Below are positions 42,554-49,745 of a stretch of 64,000 bases of DNA, piece by piece. Position 1 is the stretch's first letter, and each line of letters starts with the position of its first letter. A program made the position numbers and the translations under genes. The notes beneath the pieces are model-generated. The model saw only the letters and a program-made list of their open reading frames with translations, did not search any database and was not told the DNA's origin. Origin of the DNA: UBA10649 sp037130755 (GTDB lineage: Bacteria; Actinomycetota; Actinomycetes; S36-B12); the NCBI GenBank assembly GCA_037130755.1, contig JBAXSI010000011.1, forward strand, positions 1 to 64,000, written 5' to 3'.

Positions 42554-43822
42554 TCAGCGGACCTCGAGGGCGTCGCGGATCGGCACCAGCTTCGCAACCG
42601 ACTCGGACAGTTCGTCGGCTGGAACCGAGCCCGCGACGATTCCACAGCCGGCGAACGACCGCACCTGTCCGGCTTCCGCGTCGATGAGCGCGCACCGCAG
42701 CGCGATGCCGAACTCGCCGTCGCCGTGGCGGTCGAACCAGCCGACCGGTCCGGCGTAGCGGCCGCGGTCCATGCCCTCGATCTCGCGGATCAGTGAGAAG
42801 GCGCGCTCTGTAGGAGTGCCGCACACGGCGGCAGTCGGGTGCAGCGACGCGGCGAGTGCGAGGACGGGCGCGGAGTCGGCGAGTCGGCCGGTGACGTCGG
42901 TGGCCAGGTGCTGGACGTTCGCGAGCTCAAGGACATGCGGGCGCTCGGGCACGTCGAGGTCGGTGCAGTGCGCAGCCAGGGCGCGCGCCACAGAGTGCAC
43001 CGCGAACTCGTGCTCCTCGGTGTCCTTTCCGGACTGCAGCAGCGCCTGCGCCAGGCTGGCATCGGCCTGGTCGTTGCCCCGCCGCCGCACGGTGCCCGCG
43101 AGCACGCGACTGGTGACGAGGTCGCCGGTGCGGCGGACGAGCAACTCCGGCGTGGCGCCCACGAGGCCGTCGACATGGAAGGTCCAGCAGGACGGGTACG
43201 AGCGGGCAAGGCGGAGCAGCAGGTGACGGACGTCGATCGGTCCGTCGACGTTGGCCACGACGTCGCGAGCGAGCACGACCTTGTCGAGCTCGCCGGCCCG
43301 AATGCGTCGCACAGCATCGGCGACCTCGGCCTGCCAGTCGATCGCACTGACGGTGCCCTCAGACCACGTCACCCACAGCGGAGGCTCGGGCACCGAGACG
43401 GGCGGAAGGGCGGGGCGCGCGCCCTGCTCCCTGCCGATGACGGTCATCCACGCCTGTCCGGCGCGACGACCGACGATGACCTGTGGCACGACGACGATCG
43501 ACGGCCCCGAGTCAGGGTCAAAGGAGAATGAGCCGAAGGCGACGGGGCCGGTGCCGGGCATGGCCACGGTGTCGTCGACGTCGAAGGACGCGCACAGGTT
43601 CGACCACCAGCGCTGCGTGCGACTGAATCGCTCGTTGCCGCGCACTTCGAGCCGAGCGGCGACGCCCCAGCCGATGAGGCCCTCGCCGTTGCGCACCCAG
43701 GCCACCGGGTCGTTGACCGGCAGTCGGGCCAGCAGTTCCTCGGGGTCGGCGATCGGCCGGGTGACGACGGGAAGCCGCTCGGTGTCCGCGGAAGGCTCGA
43801 CGGACGATCGCGGCTGGGTCAC
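42554..43822 (-). CDS. menF: Isochorismate synthase
   Basis: Chorismate-binding enzyme that converts chorismate to isochorismate, entry step of menaquinone synthesis. It is 422 aa. Conserved family blocks are IRAGELDKVVLAR, FVDGLVGATPELL-like, LATDVTGRL, and the C-terminal PTAAVCGTPTERAF with GPVGWFD and CALIDAEAGQVRSFAGCGIVAGS. The missing anthranilate-specific residues are consistent with isochorismate synthase, though a salicylate synthase role cannot be fully excluded. GTG 43822 was chosen over the longer frame. Convergent with the GNAT gene, divergent from menG. Confidence 0.9.
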   Translation of the reverse strand: MTQPRSSVEPSADTERLPVVTRPIADPEELLARLPVNDPVAWVRNGEGLIGWGVAARLEVRGNERFSRTQRWWSNLCASFDVDDTVAMPGTGPVAFGSFSFDPDSGPSIVVVPQVIVGRRAGQAWMTVIGREQGARPALPPVSVPEPPLWVTWSEGTVSAIDWQAEVADAVRRIRAGELDKVVLARDVVANVDGPIDVRHLLLRLARSYPSCWTFHVDGLVGATPELLVRRTGDLVTSRVLAGTVRRRGNDQADASLAQALLQSGKDTEEHEFAVHSVARALAAHCTDLDVPERPHVLELANVQHLATDVTGRLADSAPVLALAASLHPTAAVCGTPTERAFSLIREIEGMDRGRYAGPVGWFDRHGDGEFGIALRCALIDAEAGQVRSFAGCGIVAGSVPADELSESVAKLVPIRDALEVR

Positions 43823-43830
43823 GAAGCAAA

Positions 43831-43836
43831 AGCCTA
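43831..43836 (-). promoter_or_regulatory. -10 box TAGGCT for menF
   Basis: On the minus strand, TAGGCT ends 8 nt before GTG 43822, so the leader is zero to two nt long. Confidence 0.5.
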
Positions 43837-43873
43837 GGGCGCATCCCCGAGAGCGGCACATCCGGCGGGGTGC

Positions 43874-43879
43874 AAGGAT
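43874..43879 (+). promoter_or_regulatory. Possible -10 box AAGGAT for menG
   Basis: AAGGAT ends 6 nt before GTG 43886. First base differs from TANNNT. Confidence 0.4.
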
Positions 43880-43885
43880 CGCTCC

Positions 43886-44581
43886 GTGGCCCGCGCAGAC
43901 CTGGACAAGGCACCGTCGCAGGTGGCGGCGATGTTCGATGACGTCGCCGAGCGCTACGACATCACCAATGACGTCCTGGCCCTCGGCCAGACCCGCAGGT
44001 GGCGCGCTGCGGTGCTCAAGGCGGTTGATCCCCGACCGGGGGAGCGCATCCTCGATCTTGCCGCCGGGACCGGAACTTCGAGCGTCCCCTTCGACCGAGC
44101 CGGGGCGTTCGTGGTGCCCGCGGACTTCTCCCAGGGGATGCTCCGCGTGGGCAAGGAGCGCCAGCCGACGCTGTCCTTCGTTGCCGGCGATGGCATGAAC
44201 CTGCCGTTCAAGGAGGCTGCGTTCGACGCCGCGACGATCTCGTTCGGCCTGCGCAACATCCACGATCGACTCGCAGGCCTCCGCGAGCTTGCGCGGGTGG
44301 TGCGCCCGGGCGGCCGACTCGTCGTCTGCGAGTTCTCGCACCCGACGTGGGCGCCGTTCCGTACGGTCTACTCCGAATACCTGATGAAGGCCCTGCCCGA
44401 GGTCGCCAAGCGGACCTCGTCCAATCCCGAGGCATACGTGTACCTCGCCGAATCGATCCGCGAATGGCCCGATCAGGAAACGCTCGCGAGCGACATCGCG
44501 GCGTGCGGATGGCGGTCGGTGCAGTACCGGAATCTGACGGGTGGCATCGTCGCCCTCCACCGCGGATGGAGGACCTCGTGA
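43886..44581 (+). CDS. menG: Demethylmenaquinone methyltransferase
   Basis: SAM-dependent C-methyltransferase of the UbiE/COQ5 family, final step of menaquinone synthesis. It is 231 aa. SAM-binding DLAAGTGTSSVPF (about 58-70), VPADFSQGMLRVG, NLPFKEAAFDAATISFGLRNI and the UbiE signature RVVRPGGRLVVCEFSHPTW are clear. It is followed by the nuo promoter region. Other actinobacteria often have a geranylgeranyl reductase gene here; it is absent. Confidence 0.95.
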   Translation: MARADLDKAPSQVAAMFDDVAERYDITNDVLALGQTRRWRAAVLKAVDPRPGERILDLAAGTGTSSVPFDRAGAFVVPADFSQGMLRVGKERQPTLSFVAGDGMNLPFKEAAFDAATISFGLRNIHDRLAGLRELARVVRPGGRLVVCEFSHPTWAPFRTVYSEYLMKALPEVAKRTSSNPEAYVYLAESIREWPDQETLASDIAACGWRSVQYRNLTGGIVALHRGWRTS

Positions 44582-44641
44582 GTCTTGCCAGCCTCGGCCG
44601 GCGGGCGAAACGCCACCAGAAGTCCCCGACATTGAGGGGTG

Positions 44642-44670
44642 TTTGGGAGTGCACCACGCCCGACTATGCT
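44642..44670 (+). promoter_or_regulatory. Predicted nuoA-N promoter
   Basis: TTTGGG (44642-44647), 17 nt, then TATGCT (44665-44670), the best -10/-35 pair in the window. RNA would start near 44677, giving a leader of about 47 nt. A Rex operator match follows at once. Bases 44582-44641 show nothing else clear. Confidence 0.6.
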
Positions 44671-44678
44671 TTCGTGGG

Positions 44679-44696
44679 TCGTGAAGTGAATCACAA
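44679..44696. promoter_or_regulatory. Rex operator (ROP) upstream of nuoA
   Basis: TCGTGAAGTGAATCACAA matches TTGTGAA-N4-TTCACAA at 12 of 14 fixed positions. It starts at or just after the predicted transcription start, a position suited to repression. Rex is encoded at 26937 in this window, and Rex control of nuo is known in Streptomyces. Confidence 0.7.
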
Positions 44697-44723
44697 ATGC
44701 GCAAAGCGTGAGGAGATGGGCGC

Positions 44724-45083
44724 TTGAACGTCTACACCCCCATCCTCGTCCTTGGTCTCCTGGCATTCGCCTTCGCAGTGTTCTCGGTGACGGTTGCGTC
44801 CTTCACCGGTCCGAAGCGATACAACCGAGCCAAGTACGACGCCTACGAGTGCGGCATCGAGCCGACTCCGCAGCCGATCGGTGGTGGACGGTTCCCGGTC
44901 AAGTACTACCTCACCGCGATGCTGTTCATCGTTTTCGACATTGAGATCGTGTTCCTCTACCCGTGGGCCGTCGCGTTCGACGAGCTCAGGCTGTTCGGGC
45001 TGCTGGAGATGTTCTTGTTCATCGTCACCGTCCTGGTCGTGTACGCCTACGTATGGCGTCGCCGTGGACTCGAGTGGGACTGA
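44724..45083 (+). CDS. nuoA: NADH-quinone oxidoreductase subunit A
   Basis: Small membrane subunit of complex I, 119 aa with three helices. The helix-1 to helix-2 loop KYDAYECGIEP contains the conserved Cys and the next helix IVFDIEIVFLYPWA the conserved acidic pair. TTG 44724 is the only reasonable start: a stop codon lies in frame at 44709 and AGGAG (44711-44715) is 8 nt upstream. First gene of the nuoA-N operon, 14 genes to 60165. Confidence 0.95.
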   Translation: MNVYTPILVLGLLAFAFAVFSVTVASFTGPKRYNRAKYDAYECGIEPTPQPIGGGRFPVKYYLTAMLFIVFDIEIVFLYPWAVAFDELRLFGLLEMFLFIVTVLVVYAYVWRRRGLEWD

Positions 45084-45095
45084 CCGGAGAAGCAC

Positions 45096-45647
45096 ATGGG
45101 ACTTGAGGAGCTGCCTGGCGGCGTCCTTCTCACCACGGTGGAGAAGGTCGCGGGCTACGCGCGCAAGGGCTCGCTGTGGCCGGCGACGTTCGGCCTGGCC
45201 TGCTGCGCCATCGAGATGATGGCTGCCGGCGGCCCGCGCTTCGACATCGCTCGCTACGGCATGGAGGTCTTCCGCGCCTCACCACGCCAGGCCGATCTGA
45301 TGATCGTCGCCGGGCGCGTGAGCCAGAAGATGGCGCCGGTCCTGCGGCAGATCTACGACCAGATGCCCGGCCCGAAGTGGGTCATCGCGATGGGCGTGTG
45401 CGCATCAAGCGGCGGCATGTTCAACAACTACGCCATCGTGCAGGGCGTCGACCACGTGGTTCCCGTCGACATCTACCTGCCGGGCTGCCCGCCGCGACCG
45501 GAGATGCTGTTCGACGCGATCCTCAAGCTGCACCAGCAGATCCAGGACACCAAGCTCGGCAGCCATCGTCGCGAGGAGATCCGCGAGCTCGAGGCCGTGG
45601 CCTTGACCGCGCCGACCACCTTGGAGCTGAAGGGGCTCATGCGATGA
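45096..45647 (+). CDS. nuoB: NADH-quinone oxidoreductase subunit B
   Basis: Holds the terminal 4Fe-4S cluster N2 that passes electrons to quinone. It is 183 aa. The tandem Cys in FGLACCAIEM and later Cys in GVCASSGGMF and LPGCPPRPE are the four ligands. Located in the peripheral arm beside NuoD. The ATG overlap with nuoC at 45644 (ATGA) couples them. Confidence 0.97.
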   Translation: MGLEELPGGVLLTTVEKVAGYARKGSLWPATFGLACCAIEMMAAGGPRFDIARYGMEVFRASPRQADLMIVAGRVSQKMAPVLRQIYDQMPGPKWVIAMGVCASSGGMFNNYAIVQGVDHVVPVDIYLPGCPPRPEMLFDAILKLHQQIQDTKLGSHRREEIRELEAVALTAPTTLELKGLMR

Positions 45648-46348
45648 GCGAACCCTCTGTGCCCGCCGTTCCCGAGGGAGTCCGCGAGCTCGACGTCATC
45701 GGTGTGCGCCACGGTGCCTTCGGTGCCAGCGGCTCCGGCGACACCAGCGGCTTTGGCGGCCTCGTCGAGCCCATCGTGCTTCCCGCCCCGGCCATTCGCC
45801 CGTTCGGCGGGTGGTACGACGAGATCACCGACGAGATCGAGCTGTCGATCGCCGATCGGGGCGTCCCCGCGACGGATGCGATCGAGAAGGTCGTCATCTG
45901 GCGCGACGAGATCACGTACCACGTGCGTCGCGAGCACCTGCTCAACTTCGCCACTGCCCTGCGCGACGAGCCGGGGTTGCGATTCGAGATCTGCCTCGGC
46001 GTCAGCGGGGTGCACTACCCACACGAGACGGGCCGCGAGTTCCACGCGGTGTACCTCTTCTTGTCGATCACGCACAACTGCCGGATCCGCGTCGAGGTCT
46101 CGGTGCCCGAGGACGATGCGCACATCCCGTCGATCGTGGCGGTCTACCCGATGAACGACTGGCACGAGCGCGAGACCTGGGACATGTTCGGGATCATCTT
46201 CGACGGACACCCCGCCCTGACCCGCATCCTCATGCCCGACGACTGGCCGGGCCACCCGCAGCGCAAGGACTACCCGCTCGGCGGCATCCCCGTGGAGTAC
46301 AAGGGCGGCACCATCCCGCCCCCGGATCAGCGGAGGTCGTACCACTGA
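45644..46348 (+). CDS. nuoC: NADH-quinone oxidoreductase subunit C
   Basis: Peripheral-arm scaffold subunit of 234 aa. The 30-kDa subunit signature ERETWDMFGIIFDGHPALTRILMPDDWPGHP and KDYPLGG is present. An N-terminal stretch of about 40 residues rich in Gly/Ser/Pro precedes the fold. ATG 45644 overlaps the nuoB stop; the stop overlaps the nuoD ATG by one base (TGATG). It is separate from NuoD, unlike the E. coli NuoCD fusion. Confidence 0.95.
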   Translation: MSEPSVPAVPEGVRELDVIGVRHGAFGASGSGDTSGFGGLVEPIVLPAPAIRPFGGWYDEITDEIELSIADRGVPATDAIEKVVIWRDEITYHVRREHLLNFATALRDEPGLRFEICLGVSGVHYPHETGREFHAVYLFLSITHNCRIRVEVSVPEDDAHIPSIVAVYPMNDWHERETWDMFGIIFDGHPALTRILMPDDWPGHPQRKDYPLGGIPVEYKGGTIPPPDQRRSYH

Positions 46349-47730
46349 TGTCGACCGAAAACGTCAGCTACACCAGCGCAGAGGCCGAGTTCGACGACTC
46401 GATCGATGACGAGTTCGACCCCTACTCGGGCTCGTACGACACGACCGAGGGCCGGGTCTACACCGTCTCCGGCGGCGACTGGGACACGATCTCGGCCGCT
46501 CCTGAGGGCGAGAAGGACCGCATCGTCGTCAACATGGGTCCCCAGCATCCGTCGACTCATGGCGTGCTGCGACTGATCCTCGAGATCGACGGCGAGACGG
46601 TCACCGAGGCCCGCTGCGGCATCGGCTACCTGCACACCGGCATCGAGAAGAACATGGAGTTCCGCTCGTTCGTGCAGGGCGTCACCTATGTGACCCGCAT
46701 GGACTACCTAACGCCGATGTTCAACGAGACGGCGTACTGCCTCGCTGTCGAGAAGGCTCTCGACGTCACCGAGCAGGTCCCCGAGCGGGCCAGCGTCATC
46801 CGCGTGATGATGATGGAGCTCAACCGCATCGCCTCGCACCTCGTTGCGCTGGCGACCGGCGGCATGGAGCTCGGCGCGCTCACCGCGATGGAGTTCGGCT
46901 TCCGCGAGCGCGAGCTCGTGCTCGACATCTTCGAGATGGTCTCCGGGCTGCGTATGAACCATGCCTACATCCGTCCCGGTGGCGTGGCACAGGATCTCCC
47001 CGAGGACGGCGTCCAGAAGATCCGCGAGACCGTCCCGCTGCTGCGCAAGCGGCTGAAGGACACCGTCGACCTGCTCGTCGACAACTCCATCTGGATGGGC
47101 CGCACCGTCGGCGTCGGCTACCTCGACCTCACCGGCTGCATGGCACTCGGCATCACCGGCCCGATCCTCCGCGCGACGGGCCTGCCGCACGACTTGCGCA
47201 AGTCGCAGCCGTACTGCGGCTACGAGAACTACGAGTTCGAGGTCTGCACGGAGACCACCAACGACGTCTACGGCCGGTTCCTCATCAGGATCCGCGAGAT
47301 GGAGCAGTCGCTGCGCATCGTCGAGCAGTGCCTGGACCGCATCAAGCCCGGTCCGGTCATGATCGAGGACAAGAAGATCGCGTGGCCGGCGCAGCTGTCG
47401 ATCGGAAGCGACGGCCAGGGCAACTCCCCTGAGCACATCAAGGAGATCATGTCGGAGTCGATGGAGGCACTGATCCATCACTTCAAACTGGTCACCGAGG
47501 GCTTCCGCGTGCCGGCCGGCCAGGTCTACTCGGCGGTCGAGTCGCCCAAGGGCGAGCTCGGCTGCCAGCTCGTCAGCTCCGGCGGGACGCGTCCGTACCG
47601 CGTGCATTTCCGGGAGCCGTCGTTCAACAACCTCCAGAGCGTGGCAGTGATGAGCGAGGGCAGCATGATCGCCGACGTCATCGCCGCGGTCGCAAGCATC
47701 GATCCCGTCATGGGCGGCGTGGACCGCTAG
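46348..47730 (+). CDS. nuoD: NADH-quinone oxidoreductase subunit D
   Basis: 49-kDa-type subunit forming the quinone site with NuoB. It is 460 aa. NMGPQHPSTHGVLRL, GIGYLHTGIEKNMEF and the C-terminal DPVMGGVDR are family hallmarks. An acidic N-terminal extension of about 60 residues (AEFDDSIDDEFDPYSG) precedes the conserved core. GGAGG upstream overlaps nuoC. A gap of 27 nt follows before nuoE. Confidence 0.96.
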   Translation: MSTENVSYTSAEAEFDDSIDDEFDPYSGSYDTTEGRVYTVSGGDWDTISAAPEGEKDRIVVNMGPQHPSTHGVLRLILEIDGETVTEARCGIGYLHTGIEKNMEFRSFVQGVTYVTRMDYLTPMFNETAYCLAVEKALDVTEQVPERASVIRVMMMELNRIASHLVALATGGMELGALTAMEFGFRERELVLDIFEMVSGLRMNHAYIRPGGVAQDLPEDGVQKIRETVPLLRKRLKDTVDLLVDNSIWMGRTVGVGYLDLTGCMALGITGPILRATGLPHDLRKSQPYCGYENYEFEVCTETTNDVYGRFLIRIREMEQSLRIVEQCLDRIKPGPVMIEDKKIAWPAQLSIGSDGQGNSPEHIKEIMSESMEALIHHFKLVTEGFRVPAGQVYSAVESPKGELGCQLVSSGGTRPYRVHFREPSFNNLQSVAVMSEGSMIADVIAAVASIDPVMGGVDR

Positions 47731-47757
47731 GCCACACGAGAGCGAAGAGACGAAGAC

Positions 47758-48438
47758 ATGACGATCAGCGACACGACGCGCGACGAGCTGAAGCAGCTGG
47801 CTGGGCGGTATCCGCATGCGCGGTCCGCACTGCTGCCAATGCTGCACCTCGTCCAAAGCGAGCAGGGAGAAGTCACTCCCGAGGGCATCCAGGCGTGCGC
47901 CGACGTCCTGGGCATCACGCCGGCCGAGGCGACCGCGGTCGCGACGTTCTACACGATGTACAAGCGCACTCCGGTCGGCAAGCACCACATCGGGGTGTGC
48001 ACCAACACGATGTGTGGCCTGCTCGGCGGCGACGCGGTCTACGCCGCCCTGAACGAGCGACTCGGCGGAATCGGCCATGACAAGCCCACCGACGACGGCG
48101 CGTTCTGGCTCGAGCACATCGAGTGCCAGGCGGCCTGCACGCATGCACCGGTCATGACGGTCGACTGGGAGTACATGGACGACGTCACTCCGACGCAGGC
48201 GGTCGAGATCATCGACCGCCTCGAGCGCGGCGAGGAGGTCCACTCCACCCGTGGCCCGGTGATCCGCGACTTCCGGGCGACCGAGCGCACGCTGGCCTTC
48301 CCCGACGACGGACTCGCCGACCAGGGCACGCAGGTCGACGCGAAGATGCTCGTTGGACTGAACGTGGCCAAGGAGCGCGGCATGTCCGCTCCCGGTATCC
48401 CGGCTCCCAAGGCCGCCGACTCAGGACAGGAGGGCTGA
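47758..48438 (+). CDS. nuoE: NADH-quinone oxidoreductase subunit E
   Basis: 24-kDa-type subunit with the 2Fe-2S cluster N1a, 226 aa. Cluster ligands lie in GVCTNTMCGLLGG (two Cys) and IECQAACTHAPVM (two Cys). The thioredoxin-like fold is preceded by a helical domain (about 1-70). An extra C-terminal tail of about 50 residues is present, not seen in E. coli. It is followed 2 nt later by nuoF. Confidence 0.95.
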   Translation: MTISDTTRDELKQLAGRYPHARSALLPMLHLVQSEQGEVTPEGIQACADVLGITPAEATAVATFYTMYKRTPVGKHHIGVCTNTMCGLLGGDAVYAALNERLGGIGHDKPTDDGAFWLEHIECQAACTHAPVMTVDWEYMDDVTPTQAVEIIDRLERGEEVHSTRGPVIRDFRATERTLAFPDDGLADQGTQVDAKMLVGLNVAKERGMSAPGIPAPKAADSGQEG

Positions 48439-48440
48439 CC

Positions 48441-49745
48441 GTGGCTCTGACTCCCGTCATCACCGAGCACTGGGATGACCCCGAGCTTTACACGCTCGCC
48501 GGCTATCGCCGCCACGGCGGCTATCGCGCGCTCGAGTCGGCGCTCAAGCAGGATCCCGACGCGCTGATCGGCATCGTCAAGGACTCGGGGCTGCGCGGTC
48601 GTGGTGGCGCAGGCTTCCCGACCGGCCTGAAGTGGAGCTTCGTACCGCAGACCGACGGCAAGGAGCACTACCTCGTCGTCAACGGCGACGAGTCCGAGCC
48701 GGGTGCCTGCAAGGACATCCCGATCATGCTCGCGAACCCGCACGCGCTCATCGAGGGCGTCGTCATCACGTCCTACGCCATCCGCGCGAAGCGGGCCTTC
48801 ATCTACATCCGCGGCGAGGTGCCCGCTGCCATCCGCCGCGTAGCCAACGCGGTCCGCGAGGCGCGCGAGGCCGGATTGGTGGGTGACAACATCCTCGGCT
48901 CCGGCGTCAACGTCGACGTCGTCGTGCACTCCGGCGCCGGCGCCTACATCTGCGGCGAGGAGACGGCGCTGCTCGACTCGCTCGAGGGTTACCGCGGCCA
49001 GCCGCGGCTTAAGCCGCCGTTCCCGGCCGTCGCTGGCCTGTACGCATCGCCGACCGTCATCAACAACGTCGAGACCATCTGCAACATCCCCTACATCATC
49101 GATCGCGGCGTCGACTGGTTCCGCCAGTTCGGCACCGAGAAGTCCCCGGGCTTCAAGGTGTTTGCGATTTCAGGTCACGTCAACCGACCCGGCATCTACG
49201 AGGCTCCGCTCGGCATCACCATGCGCGAGCTGCTCGACTACGCCGGCGGCATGCGCGACGGCCGCGAGGTGAAGTTCTGGCTGCCTGGTGGCTCGTCGGT
49301 CCCGATGCTCACCGCCGAGCACCTCGACGTTCCGATGACCTATGAGGACATGGCCGCTGCTGGAACCATGATGGGCACCGGCACGCCGATGATCTTCGAC
49401 GACACGGTCAGCGTCGTGAAGGCGGTGACCCGCTGGCTGGAGTTCTACAAGCACGAGTCCTGCGGCAAGTGCACCCCGTGCCGCGAGGGCACCTACTGGA
49501 TTACCGGAACGCTCGGGAAATTCGAGCATGGGCACGGCACGGCAGCGGAGGTCGACACTCTGGTCGAGCTGTGCGGCCAGATCTCCGGCCGTTCGTTCTG
49601 CGCCCTCGGCGATGCGGCGGCGACGCCGTACCCGGCGGCGCTGAAGTACTTCCGCGACGAGTTCGTCGCGGCGACAACCACCTCGGCCGACGAGCAGTTC
49701 GACCCGGTCGCGTCCTACGTGTTTGCGGGAGCTGTGGCTCGATGA
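48441..49745 (+). CDS. nuoF: NADH-quinone oxidoreductase subunit F
   Basis: 51-kDa-type subunit that binds FMN and NADH and carries cluster N3. It is 434 aa. GRGGAGFPTGLKW (about 53-65) and GAYICGEETALLDSLEG form the FMN/NADH site. The Fe-S ligands are in ESCGKCTPCREG (about 338-349) and a later Cys in GRSFCALGD. GTG 48441 was chosen, 2 nt after nuoE; the longer frame upstream is a shadow. Overlaps nuoG by ATGA. Confidence 0.96.
   Translation: MALTPVITEHWDDPELYTLAGYRRHGGYRALESALKQDPDALIGIVKDSGLRGRGGAGFPTGLKWSFVPQTDGKEHYLVVNGDESEPGACKDIPIMLANPHALIEGVVITSYAIRAKRAFIYIRGEVPAAIRRVANAVREAREAGLVGDNILGSGVNVDVVVHSGAGAYICGEETALLDSLEGYRGQPRLKPPFPAVAGLYASPTVINNVETICNIPYIIDRGVDWFRQFGTEKSPGFKVFAISGHVNRPGIYEAPLGITMRELLDYAGGMRDGREVKFWLPGGSSVPMLTAEHLDVPMTYEDMAAAGTMMGTGTPMIFDDTVSVVKAVTRWLEFYKHESCGKCTPCREGTYWITGTLGKFEHGHGTAAEVDTLVELCGQISGRSFCALGDAAATPYPAALKYFRDEFVAATTTSADEQFDPVASYVFAGAVAR

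Noticed and set aside
46708..48243. Long minus-strand open frame (511 codons) opposite nuoD and nuoE
   Set aside because: Both nuo genes have full family motifs, and the antisense product is Asp/Arg/His-rich without domains.
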